This document shows positions 25,272 through 32,689 of a stretch of DNA of 64,000 nt, one piece after another; position 1 is the first letter of the stretch; every line of letters begins with the position of its first letter. The DNA lies in contig JAZQQG010000016.1 in the NCBI GenBank assembly GCA_045628945.1, positions 1 through 64,000 of the forward strand, written 5' to 3'. The notes beneath the pieces are model-generated. The model saw only the letters and a program-made list of their open reading frames with translations, made no database searches and was not told the DNA's origin. A program made the translations under genes and the position numbers. Source of the DNA: RGIG4034 sp045628945 (lineage in GTDB: Bacteria; Bacillota; Clostridia; Lachnospirales; Lachnospiraceae).

Positions 25272-26024
25272 TTAAGCACGTTTTCTCTTGTTGATGGAAC
25301 GAACGACGAAACCGTCTGCACTCGTTCCCTCGTAAGCTGCGATCGCTGCTGCAATAACTGCAACCAGTTCAAGATCGTCTACAAGGTTCTCTTCATTTTC
25401 GATAATCTGCGCGATGGTGTTATCCACGCTGTCCTTCTTCTCTGCCTTCTTATCCTTTTTCTGGGTAAGCTTGGGAAGGAAGCTGAACAGACTGATTACG
25501 AAAATAATAATAATTAATACACAGAATACGGATCCCATACCCAATAAGGTATTCATACCGGCCTTACCCATCTTCTCACCGAAGGTGTAGGAAGGATTCA
25601 CTGCGAAGCTCTTCACCTTAAGGCTGTTCGGCTTCACAACGGTAAAGATTACCTCAACTTCTGCATCATGCTTCACGCCGTTCACGTGAATCTTAGCAAT
25701 GATCTCATCAGCATCCAGATTGATATTGTAGGTGAAATTCTCACCATCGATGGAGCCCATCTCTTTCATGGCTTTCGCATAGTTCTCGGTAGCGGCCTTC
25801 TGAACGTAGTAATCAAAATAATAATTCTCGCTCAGTGCCTCAGCATCCCAATTGACTCCGGACTTGCCGGTATTGTTCAGCTCCGTAACATTGTGTAAGA
25901 CTTCAAGAGAATAGTTCTGAATGGTCTCTTCCGTGAAGGGACATTCTTCTTTTGCGGCACCGCAACCTACAAGCATCAGGATGGAAGCAATCATGCAAAA
26001 AAGAATTGCAAGTTTTTTCTTCAT
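25272..26024 (-). CDS. OadG-like gamma subunit with lipoprotein signal and extracytoplasmic domain
   Basis: 250 residues. It starts with a lipoprotein signal peptide (lipobox LVGC, Cys21), then an extracytoplasmic region of about 130 residues. A membrane helix follows (about 155-180, CVLIIIIFVISLF), then a charged linker and a short C-terminal segment with ELVAVIAAAIAAYEG. This last segment is the OadG-type tail seen in clostridial decarboxylase operons. Classical OadG is about 80-100 residues, so the lipoprotein front is an extension. It probably anchors and assembles the alpha, carrier and beta subunits. Flanked by the carboxyltransferase and carrier genes. Confidence 0.8.
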   Translation of the reverse strand: MKKKLAILFCMIASILMLVGCGAAKEECPFTEETIQNYSLEVLHNVTELNNTGKSGVNWDAEALSENYYFDYYVQKAATENYAKAMKEMGSIDGENFTYNINLDADEIIAKIHVNGVKHDAEVEVIFTVVKPNSLKVKSFAVNPSYTFGEKMGKAGMNTLLGMGSVFCVLIIIIFVISLFSFLPKLTQKKDKKAEKKDSVDNTIAQIIENEENLVDDLELVAVIAAAIAAYEGTSADGFVVRSINKRKRA

Positions 26025-26047
26025 TTTGGTTACATCCTTTCTTAGAC

Positions 26048-27475
26048 TTATACGGTTCCGTGCTTCTTGTCAGGACGGAATTCTCTCTTGGAATACAGCA
26101 TCTCCAAAGCGCCGATTACATACTTTCTGGTATCAACAGCGGAGATAACCTGATCCACATATCCTCTCTTAGCTGCGGAATCCACACTGTTCTGAAGTGC
26201 ATCGTATTCCTTCGCCTTCTCATTGATGGTATCTGCACCCTGTCCCTCGTACATAATCTTAGCAGCAAGGGTAGCGTCCATCATACCGATCTTCGCATCA
26301 TCATAAGCGATGGTAATGTCAGCGCCGATTGCCTTGGAGTTCATCGCTACATATGCACTACCGAAAGCCTTACCGGTGATAACATTTACCTTCGCTACGG
26401 TTGCATTTGCAAATGCGTAGATTAACTTCGATACAGCCTTTGCCATCTTCTTCTCTTCGCATACGGTTGCCGCATAACCCTTTACATTGGTAAAGGATAC
26501 AACGGGAATGCCGAATGCATCACAGAAGTTAATGAAGGAAGCAGCCTTATCACAGCCTGCTACGGACAGAGTTGCGTCAAACTTCTGTGCAACCTTGCCT
26601 TCCTCATCGTATACTTCGCTGCGGTTTGCAACCACACCGACGGTCACACCGTTCATACGAACGAAGCCAACCACCATATCCTTGGCATAAGCACTCTTAA
26701 CCTCAACAAACTCGTTGTTGTCGGCAATACGTGCAATCAACAGAGAAGGATCGGTTACGCACTGTGCTGCGTCTGCAACCACACGGTTCAGATCGTCGTT
26801 ACACTCAACCAAAGCTTCCTCTTCGTTGTTTGCAGGTAACATAGATACTAAGGAGCGGATATTTGCTAAAATCTCAGCTTCCTCGCCTACAAAATCCACT
26901 ACACCGTTCTCGCTCTGGAAATCAGACTTGGCGCTGTCGCACTTCGCAGTCGTATTCTCATCCAGAGAGTTGGGAGTGTTGACAAATAACTTGGCATTCT
27001 TCTTCTCCATGAAGGTGAAGTCGGTTAATCCGGGGATCATTGCAAGACCGCCGCCGCAAGCGCCGAATACTGCAGTAATCTGGGGAACAACACCGCTTGC
27101 CATGGTCTGCTTCAGATAGATCTCACCGAAACCGTTCAAAGCATCGGTAGCTTCCTGAAGTCTTAAACCGGTAGAATCAATCAAACCGATGACAGGAGCG
27201 CCCATCTTAAGAGCCAGATCATAGAGATTGGCAATTTTCTTGGCATGCATCTCACCAACGGAGCCGCCTAATACGGAAGCATCCTGGCTGTACACATACA
27301 CGAGATTTCCATCGATACAACCATAGCCGGTTACAACACCGTCAGAAGGAGTATCAATCTGCTTCAGGTTGAAGTCGGTTGCTCTGGCAGAAACGCCGGC
27401 ACCAATCTCAACGAAGCTGTTTTCGTCGAGCAGGGAAGCAATTCTCTGGCTCGCACTAGTAGCTGAGTTACTCAT
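26048..27475 (-). CDS. mmdA: Carboxyltransferase subunit, methylmalonyl-CoA decarboxylase/propionyl-CoA carboxylase beta type
   Basis: 475 residues from the ATG at 27475, behind GGAGG with an 8-base gap; an upstream TTG extension covers a promoter region and is rejected. Carboxyltransferase (crotonase-like) fold in two halves, with the oxyanion-type segments GACGGGLAMIPGLTD and GKAFGSAYVAMNSK, GADITIAYDDAKIGMMD in the second half. Members transfer carboxyl between acyl-CoA and biotin. With OadB, carrier and OadG-like genes following, it looks like a sodium-pumping decarboxylase. At 475 residues it is shorter than many MmdA proteins (about 510). The substrate is uncertain because oadA is also in the operon. 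Confidence 0.85.
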   Translation of the reverse strand: MSNSATSASQRIASLLDENSFVEIGAGVSARATDFNLKQIDTPSDGVVTGYGCIDGNLVYVYSQDASVLGGSVGEMHAKKIANLYDLALKMGAPVIGLIDSTGLRLQEATDALNGFGEIYLKQTMASGVVPQITAVFGACGGGLAMIPGLTDFTFMEKKNAKLFVNTPNSLDENTTAKCDSAKSDFQSENGVVDFVGEEAEILANIRSLVSMLPANNEEEALVECNDDLNRVVADAAQCVTDPSLLIARIADNNEFVEVKSAYAKDMVVGFVRMNGVTVGVVANRSEVYDEEGKVAQKFDATLSVAGCDKAASFINFCDAFGIPVVSFTNVKGYAATVCEEKKMAKAVSKLIYAFANATVAKVNVITGKAFGSAYVAMNSKAIGADITIAYDDAKIGMMDATLAAKIMYEGQGADTINEKAKEYDALQNSVDSAAKRGYVDQVISAVDTRKYVIGALEMLYSKREFRPDKKHGTV

Positions 27476-27547
27476 TTTACAGTCCTCCGTTTTTATAATG
27501 AAAAAGGATGTGATAGAGAAAAACATCCATATTTTCGCACAATAAAG

Positions 27548-27577
27548 AGTATACCATACCATATATATTTTTGAAAA
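27548..27577 (-). promoter_or_regulatory. Probable promoter of the decarboxylase operon
   Basis: On the minus strand TTTTCA (27572-27577), an 18-bp spacer and TATACT (27548-27553), giving a leader of about 65 bases before the carboxyltransferase start. The -10 is good, the -35 moderate. Confidence 0.45.
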
Positions 27578-27581
27578 GAAA

Positions 27582-27632
27582 AAAATCATCGATTTCAAGG
27601 AAAAAATAATTCCCAAAAACGATGATTTTTTG
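27582..27632 (-). terminator. Terminator downstream of the TraX-like gene
   Basis: On the minus strand AAAATCATCG, a loop of about 28 bases, CGATGATTTT and a run of T. It stands 16 bp after the TraX-like stop and just before the decarboxylase promoter. The stem is A/T-rich and the loop long, so strength is uncertain. Confidence 0.6.
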
Positions 27633-27647
27633 TGTAAGTCTACTATG

Positions 27648-28580
27648 TCAGTAAAGTCCGACCGCTCCTGCAATGAAATACAGAATCAGTAACTGGACCG
27701 GATAGCTGATAAAAAGAACATATCCCATATTCTTTCCCTTCTTCCCGTTGTAAAGTGCAATCGGAATCAGGGCAAGCAACGAAAACAGGAAATATTTGCT
27801 AAAAGATAACAACAAAAAGCATGCCAGCGTACAACTGATCAGCTTGTTCTGGCGAAGCAGATACATCACGCTAAGCATAAGCACCGCAAAAAAGCTGAAC
27901 TCTGCCTGGGAAAAGCCTGCCAAAAAAGCAAACACCAACACCACAAGGATTTCCACGACATAACGAAGTACCTTATTGTTCTCCATCTTCTGTTCGATTG
28001 CTTTGAGTGCATTGAGTGCCACAAGTCCTACGAACAATCCGAAGAATACATTCTGCTGTCCGAACTCAAAGGGTCTGCCAAAGTATGCAAGATCATAAGG
28101 GATCTCGGAGACCACCGCCACAATCGCCAGGGTGATCAGATCCTGCAGGCGACGCTCGGAACGTAAGAAACCGTCCATCAGCAGATAGCACAAAAGCGGA
28201 AGGAAGGCACAACCCAAAATCGTAAGTGCCAGATCAATCGTCAGCTCCTTCATATGGGCAAACATAAAGGCGCTCGTTGCTTTCTCAAGCAACGGATGCT
28301 GAATCAGATACCAGTCCGTGGTAAATACCTCTCGCATCGGCTGGAGGAGAGATCGTCTCTCAATCACCACCTGGGCAGTATCAATAATGGGATCGAAGAT
28401 AATCGTTCGAAGGCTCCACATCACCATCAGAAGAATTGTGATTCCCTTCATGCCAAAAAGAGTAATTCCGCGACGCTCACGTTTCCGCTCCTCTTTTGCA
28501 TTGTTGATTTTTTTATTAAAGGCATCCGCCTGTTTCAGTAATTGCTTACTGGAATCGGTAACCTGCTGTTCCTCTCCCAT
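27648..28580 (-). CDS. TraX family membrane protein
   Basis: 310 residues, start ATG at 28580 behind GGAGG. A charged N-terminus (about 1-40) is followed by about eight membrane helices. Motifs typical of the TraX family: VSEIPYDLAYFGRPFEFGQQN in the middle and ISYPVQLLILYFIAG at the end. TraX in F-like plasmids is linked to N-acetylation of pilin; chromosomal relatives in Firmicutes are of unknown function and resemble acyltransferases. The usual N-terminal IxMxxDHIG motif is altered here. Single gene with its own terminator. Confidence 0.8.
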   Translation of the reverse strand: MGEEQQVTDSSKQLLKQADAFNKKINNAKEERKRERRGITLFGMKGITILLMVMWSLRTIIFDPIIDTAQVVIERRSLLQPMREVFTTDWYLIQHPLLEKATSAFMFAHMKELTIDLALTILGCAFLPLLCYLLMDGFLRSERRLQDLITLAIVAVVSEIPYDLAYFGRPFEFGQQNVFFGLFVGLVALNALKAIEQKMENNKVLRYVVEILVVLVFAFLAGFSQAEFSFFAVLMLSVMYLLRQNKLISCTLACFLLLSFSKYFLFSLLALIPIALYNGKKGKNMGYVLFISYPVQLLILYFIAGAVGLY

Positions 28581-28596
28581 GAGGTTCCTCCATTTC

Positions 28597-29202
28597 TCAC
28601 ATCAAATCCGCATCATAAGCGGCGCGACTGCCGCCGACACATTTATAACGGGTACGGGCGCATACCACGCGTGCCTCACCGATCATGCGATTCTCAATCC
28701 GTAAGGGCACAGCCACTTCCCGAAGATGCATTCCGATTAAGGTATCTCCGATATCGATTCCCGCCTCTGCACGCACATGCTCCACCGCTACCGGGTGCTC
28801 CATCTTATGATAGATTGCCGTTGCCATGGATCCACCGGCCTTCGGTTGCGGAACAACGTTCACCGGATCGTATCCACGCTCCTTCGCAACAGATTGTTCC
28901 AAAATCAGGGCTCGATTCAGATGCTCGCAACACTGTGCGGCAACCGAATATCCTCGGGCGGTAATCATGGGATAGATTGCCTCTACAATGGCCTTCGCCA
29001 CCTCTTCACTGGAATAGGAGCCAATCTTATATCCGCAAATCTCACTGGTGGAAGCCCCGATCACAATAAGAGCCCCCTCCTCACAGGTCAGCTTCTCTAA
29101 GAATTCCTCAAAGCATGCCTTGGCCTGTCCAACGATCTGCTCCAAATCCAACTGATTCTGTTCTGCTTCCGGCATTACTCCGGACCCGATTTTCATCGAC
29201 AT
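28597..29202 (-). CDS. ywlG: TIGR01440/DUF436 family protein (YwlG-like)
   Basis: 201 residues, start at the ATG 29202 with GGGGAG six bases upstream. The family pattern is clear: LIVIGASTSEICGYKIGSYS, a QCCEHLNRALI segment, VPQPKAGGSMA, VEHVRAEAGIDIGDTLIGMH and RPKCVGG-like ending. The B. subtilis homologue YwlG is of unknown biochemical function. It stands between ScpB and the TraX-like gene. Length equals the family norm. Confidence 0.9.
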   Translation of the reverse strand: MSMKIGSGVMPEAEQNQLDLEQIVGQAKACFEEFLEKLTCEEGALIVIGASTSEICGYKIGSYSSEEVAKAIVEAIYPMITARGYSVAAQCCEHLNRALILEQSVAKERGYDPVNVVPQPKAGGSMATAIYHKMEHPVAVEHVRAEAGIDIGDTLIGMHLREVAVPLRIENRMIGEARVVCARTRYKCVGGSRAAYDADLM

Positions 29203-29249
29203 CACAATCTCCCCTTACTCCAAAGTCGGACGAACCGATTTCTCCGACA

Positions 29250-29906
29250 CTAAATATCCAACTTTAACTGTGCTTCCTCTTCTGCCTGCATCTTGAATTC
29301 TTCAATCTGCGTCATGCTAAGCTCCGGAAGGTCGGACAGATTCTTTACGCCAAAGGAACGTAAGAATTCCTCCGTCGTACCAAACAAAAGCGGTCGGCCC
29401 GGCGCATCCAGACGTCCAAGCTCGGTAATCAGATTATACTCTAACAGCTTATTGACCGCAAAATCACAGCTTACGCCACGAATCCTCTCAATCTCGGCCT
29501 TCGTAACCGGCTGCTTATATGCAACAATCGACAAGGTCTCTAACACCGTATCCGAGAGAGAATAATGCTTCGGCGCCTTTGCAATACGAATCAGGTACTC
29601 ATATAGTTCCGGATTCGTACACATCTGGTAAGAGCCGTCAAGTTCAATAATGCGAACTCCCTTACCGGATTCTTCATATTCCTGCATCAGTTCCTGAAGA
29701 AAGCCCACCGTCTCCTTGCGCTCCATTCCCAGAACCTTGGCCAGTCTTCCCGCATCCACACTGTCTCCCATGGAAAAAAGAATCGCTTCAATCGCTGCTT
29801 TCTCCTTGCCCTCGGGAATTCGTTCGAAACCGGCTTCTCTCTCCTCCGGGTTATCCGTAAGAAGTTCCTCTGTCATATCCTGTTCCATCATTTCTGTTTC
29901 GGACAT
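29250..29906 (-). CDS. scpB: Segregation and condensation protein B
   Basis: 218 residues with two winged-helix domains and the ScpB core LSIVAYKQPVTKAEIERIRGV. The motif VNKLLEYNLITELGRLDAPGRP with LFGTTEEFLRSFG follows. ScpB dimerises and binds ScpA, forming the SMC-ScpAB condensin that organises the chromosome. An N-terminal acidic extension of about 25 residues is present. Its ATG overlaps the ScpA stop by one base (TAATG). Confidence 0.97.
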   Translation of the reverse strand: MSETEMMEQDMTEELLTDNPEEREAGFERIPEGKEKAAIEAILFSMGDSVDAGRLAKVLGMERKETVGFLQELMQEYEESGKGVRIIELDGSYQMCTNPELYEYLIRIAKAPKHYSLSDTVLETLSIVAYKQPVTKAEIERIRGVSCDFAVNKLLEYNLITELGRLDAPGRPLLFGTTEEFLRSFGVKNLSDLPELSMTQIEEFKMQAEEEAQLKLDI

Positions 29907-30700
29907 TACGCGTTCTCCTCCGCAATCAATTTAAGGCTTGCAATAATCTCATCGGAATCCTGCTTCACATCGATGACGATATCCTCATCATCCTCCCCCT
30001 GCGTCGCTTCGATAATTCCGTACTTAATCATCTCCAGTACCGCAAGGAAGGAAACAATAATCTCCATCTTGCTGTTCTGCTTCTCCAACAACTCCCGAAA
30101 AGAAAAATGCTTCTTTAACAGGATGTAATTCTCAATATAGCGCTGCTTCTCTTCGATGTTAATCTCGTCCTTGGCAATCTTACCGAAGGAATTACGAATC
30201 GGATCGACACGCTCCTCCTGACGTTTTAACATGAAATTGAAAATCTCATGCAGCTTGTTTAACGTTACGTCTCCGAGAAGCTCCTCATAGTTCACCGGAG
30301 GCTCGTAATCATTAATCTCCGCCGGAATGGACCGTTTCTTGTATAACGAATGTCCCGCATCCATCAAAAGATCCTTCAGCTCATAGGACATATACTTATA
30401 CTTCTTGTACTCAAGGAGTCGCTCAACAAGTTCGGCTCTGGGATCCTCTTCCTCGCCTTCCTCGTTCACTTCCTTCGGAAGAAGCATCTTACATTTGATA
30501 TTCAGTAATGTCGCCGCCATCACGAGAAATTCACTCATGATATTCATGTCCTCGGTCTCAAGGGCGCGAACATACTCCAGATACTGCTCGGTAATCAGAA
30601 CAATCGGAATATCATAGATATCAATCTTATTCACTTCAATCAAATGAAGCAACAGGTCCAACGGACCTTCAAATGCTTCCAGCTTAACGGGAATTGCCAT
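29906..30700 (-). CDS. scpA: Segregation and condensation protein A
   Basis: 264 residues, start at 30700 behind GAGGAG. The kleisin N-terminus is typical: LEAFEGPLDLLLHLIEVNKIDIYDIPI, then EFLVMAATLLNIKCKMLLP. The acidic linker EEGEEEDPRAELVERLLEYKKYK and a C-terminal winged helix (FLAVLEMIKYG) follow. ScpA bridges SMC heads and ScpB. Translationally coupled to scpB. [Only short parts of these stretches are diagnostic: GPLDLLLHLI and LLNIKCKMLLP.]. Confidence 0.97.
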   Translation of the reverse strand: MAIPVKLEAFEGPLDLLLHLIEVNKIDIYDIPIVLITEQYLEYVRALETEDMNIMSEFLVMAATLLNIKCKMLLPKEVNEEGEEEDPRAELVERLLEYKKYKYMSYELKDLLMDAGHSLYKKRSIPAEINDYEPPVNYEELLGDVTLNKLHEIFNFMLKRQEERVDPIRNSFGKIAKDEINIEEKQRYIENYILLKKHFSFRELLEKQNSKMEIIVSFLAVLEMIKYGIIEATQGEDDEDIVIDVKQDSDEIIASLKLIAEENA

Positions 30701-30794
30701 GAAGTACTCTCCTCATGTAATCTATTCTATCATCCAAGCGTCCGAAACGCTCATTAAATCTTTGTAAACTTATCCCTCGGAAGTCGGTTTACCT

Positions 30795-31676
30795 TCACGC
30801 TTCCGGTCGAATATGAATCTTCACAACCTCACAGGGATTAAAAAGACGAACCGGAATCGAATGGAACCCGACACCACGACTTAAGATCATGGTCGAGCCG
30901 TTCTCCTCAAAGCGTCCGCCGTCATATTTTGGGAAAAAGGATACCCTCGGAGATACCACTCCTCCAAGCAGAGGCAATCGTACCAGTCCCCCGTGCACAT
31001 GGCCGGACAAAACCAGATCATATCCCGCCTGCGAGTAGGTCGGAAAATAGTCCGGATTGTGTGCCAAAAGAATCGAAAAGACTTCCGGATTCGGATCCGG
31101 AAGGAACGTGTTCAATGCCTCCCGGGTAATCGTAGGTTTTCGTTTTCTCTCAAAATACGGTCGGCTAAGTTCCAGACCGTCGATCTGAATCCCCGTTGTC
31201 TTTTCACCATCAAAGCCGGTATTCGACGCATCTGTAAACGAAAAAACAGCCGTTTCATTTCTAAGAAGTCGAATCCCCATAGCAAGCAGTGCTTCCTCAT
31301 ATTCCTTTTGGAGGGCAGGATTTCTACGTCCCAAGCGACACTCATGATTTCCGTTGGAATAGTAAACCGGGCAAAACTCGGTCAGTCTCGCCAGAAAATG
31401 AAGGACCCGCTCACGATTTTCTTTTACCTTACCGTTAATCATATCTCCGGTAATCAGAATCATATCCGGCTTGGCTTCGCGAATCTTTCGAAGCAGACGT
31501 TCATTGTCCTTGCCGTATCTCGTATTATGAAGATCGGACAGATGAACAATGGTAAGTTCGGGAATCGCCTTGTTCGACGATACTTCGTAGGAGCGAACCA
31601 CAAGCCGGGTAAGGTCTATGAAATTCAATACCAGGGCAAGCACCGCCAGTGCCGCCAGGATATAGAGTACAATCAT
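30795..31676 (-). CDS. Membrane-anchored metallophosphoesterase (YkuE-like)
   Basis: 293 residues. One N-terminal membrane helix (about 1-22), then a calcineurin-like phosphoesterase domain with all metal motifs: LSDLHN, ITGDMING, SNGNHE, LAHNPD and SGHVHGG. Relatives such as YkuE of B. subtilis are surface-attached phosphoesterases, and others act on UDP-diacylglucosamine or cyclic nucleotides, so the substrate is open. The ribosome site is weak. Stands between scpA and a PF06541 gene, whose terminator ends just upstream of this start. Confidence 0.88.
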   Translation of the reverse strand: MIVLYILAALAVLALVLNFIDLTRLVVRSYEVSSNKAIPELTIVHLSDLHNTRYGKDNERLLRKIREAKPDMILITGDMINGKVKENRERVLHFLARLTEFCPVYYSNGNHECRLGRRNPALQKEYEEALLAMGIRLLRNETAVFSFTDASNTGFDGEKTTGIQIDGLELSRPYFERKRKPTITREALNTFLPDPNPEVFSILLAHNPDYFPTYSQAGYDLVLSGHVHGGLVRLPLLGGVVSPRVSFFPKYDGGRFEENGSTMILSRGVGFHSIPVRLFNPCEVVKIHIRPEA

Positions 31677-31693
31677 CGTGTATCACCATATAG

Positions 31694-31725
31694 AAAAAAC
31701 AAGCCCGATATCACAATACCGGGCT
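31694..31725 (-). terminator. Terminator of the PF06541 membrane-protein gene
   Basis: On the minus strand AGCCCGGTAT, 4-base loop, ATATCGGGCT then TTGTTTTTT. Ten-base stem with one G-U pair. Confidence 0.9.
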
Positions 31726-31741
31726 CATGAACTTGCGTAAA

Positions 31742-32311
31742 TTATGCAATATCCTCTGTCGTTTCTTCGTCCTTCTTGCCGACAACGCCGAATACCTTCA
31801 GCACATGATACAGGAAATCGCAGAAGTAAATGAAGATAATTGCGATAAAAATCGGAGCACCGATTCGCTCCGGGATCTGATGAATCAGGCCCAACAGACG
31901 AAGATGCAGGAATCGAATGACAATAATTCCGTAGAAGCCCCATGCAAGAGTACTCTCCAAACAGATGATTCCCTGCAGATTCACGGGTTTATCATTATAA
32001 TCCCACCAAACCTCACCGAGGGTCTTCTTCATAAGAATTCCAACGATATACTCAAAGACGGTTGCGCCGATGGCGGCAACGAAATAGAGTAACAACGGAT
32101 TGTCCGTTAACGGACACATTAACAGATATCCGGCCGTTGCACCAACTCCGTAGATGGGACAGAACGGACCGAAACCAAAACCACGGTTCGTAAGCTTCTT
32201 CTCGCAAAAAGACATGTAAATGGACTCCACAAGCCATCCGCCCATGCTATAGATTACGAAACAACCGAGATATTCATAGATGTTCATTCCAAAAATAACC
32301 GACGACAACAT
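31742..32311 (-). CDS. PF06541-type (putative ABC transporter type IV) membrane protein
   Basis: 189 residues, five or so membrane helices, start ATG at 32311 behind GAGGAG. The conserved GWLVESIYMSFCEKK and NRGFGFGPFCPIYGVG motifs, then EYIVGILMKK and WDYNDKPVNLQGIICL, define PF06541. Members are common in Firmicutes and of unknown role despite the transporter label. A monocistronic unit, with its own terminator and the rpsU terminator just upstream. Confidence 0.9.
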   Translation of the reverse strand: MLSSVIFGMNIYEYLGCFVIYSMGGWLVESIYMSFCEKKLTNRGFGFGPFCPIYGVGATAGYLLMCPLTDNPLLLYFVAAIGATVFEYIVGILMKKTLGEVWWDYNDKPVNLQGIICLESTLAWGFYGIIVIRFLHLRLLGLIHQIPERIGAPIFIAIIFIYFCDFLYHVLKVFGVVGKKDEETTEDIA

Positions 32312-32337
32312 ATCGCTCTCCTCATTCGGATTATGAC

Positions 32338-32370
32338 AGAAAAAGCCCTCAGCAAATCATGCCAAGGGCT
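32338..32370 (-). terminator. Terminator of rpsU
   Basis: On the minus strand AGCCCTTGGCA, loop, TGCTGAGGGCT with a bulge/mismatch, then TTTTTCT. Starts 13 bp beyond the rpsU stop. Confidence 0.85.
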
Positions 32371-32382
32371 CTCTTCGTCAAA

Positions 32383-32559
32383 TTAGTTATATTTACGCTT
32401 TCTGGCAGCTTCGGATTTCTTCTTACGTCTTACGCTTGGCTTCTCATAATGCTCTCTCTTGCGGATCTCCTGCTGGATTCCGGCCTTAGCACAGTTTCTC
32501 TTGAAACGACGTAATGCGCTATCCAAAGTCTCGTTTTCTTTAACGATTACATTTGACAT
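32383..32559 (-). CDS. rpsU: 30S ribosomal protein S21
   Basis: 58 residues, ATG at 32559 and TAA at 32383-32385, found by reading the sequence directly. Begins MSNVIVKENETLDSALRRFK, then NCAKAGIQQEIRKREHYEKP, and ends in a very basic tail ARKRKYN, exactly the S21 pattern of Firmicutes. S21 sits near the 3' end of 16S rRNA and aids initiation. It has its own strong promoter (32632-32660) and terminator. Confidence 0.98.
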   Translation of the reverse strand: MSNVIVKENETLDSALRRFKRNCAKAGIQQEIRKREHYEKPSVRRKKKSEAARKRKYN

Positions 32560-32631
32560 TCTCTACTCAACTCCTTCCAGTCCCTTACTTGTGCACCAGA
32601 CTGTTCGGGTGTTCTTAATTGCACGATTATC

Positions 32632-32660
32632 ATTATATCGGCAAGGATTCCATTCGTCAA
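32632..32660 (-). promoter_or_regulatory. Strong sigma-A promoter of rpsU
   Basis: On the minus strand TTGACG (32655-32660), 17-bp spacer, TATAAT (32632-32637). The leader is about 65 bases. The -35 sits 30 bp downstream of the alaS stop, so alaS transcripts may read into rpsU as no clear terminator lies between. Confidence 0.85.
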
Positions 32661-32689
32661 TACTTTTTTGCAGATTCTGCAAGGAAGTA

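Noticed and set aside
24887..25372. Longer biotin carrier start at 25372
   Set aside because: The extra 39 residues lie within the OadG-like gene; AGGAGG supports ATG 25255.
26048..27673. Longer carboxyltransferase start at TTG 27673
   Set aside because: The extension covers a terminator and promoter region and has an AT-rich, hydrophobic translation; ATG 27475 has a good ribosome site and the normal family start.
30993..31730. 245-codon plus-strand frame opposite the metallophosphoesterase
   Set aside because: Antisense shadow of a clear calcineurin-like gene; basic, low-complexity translation and no family motif.
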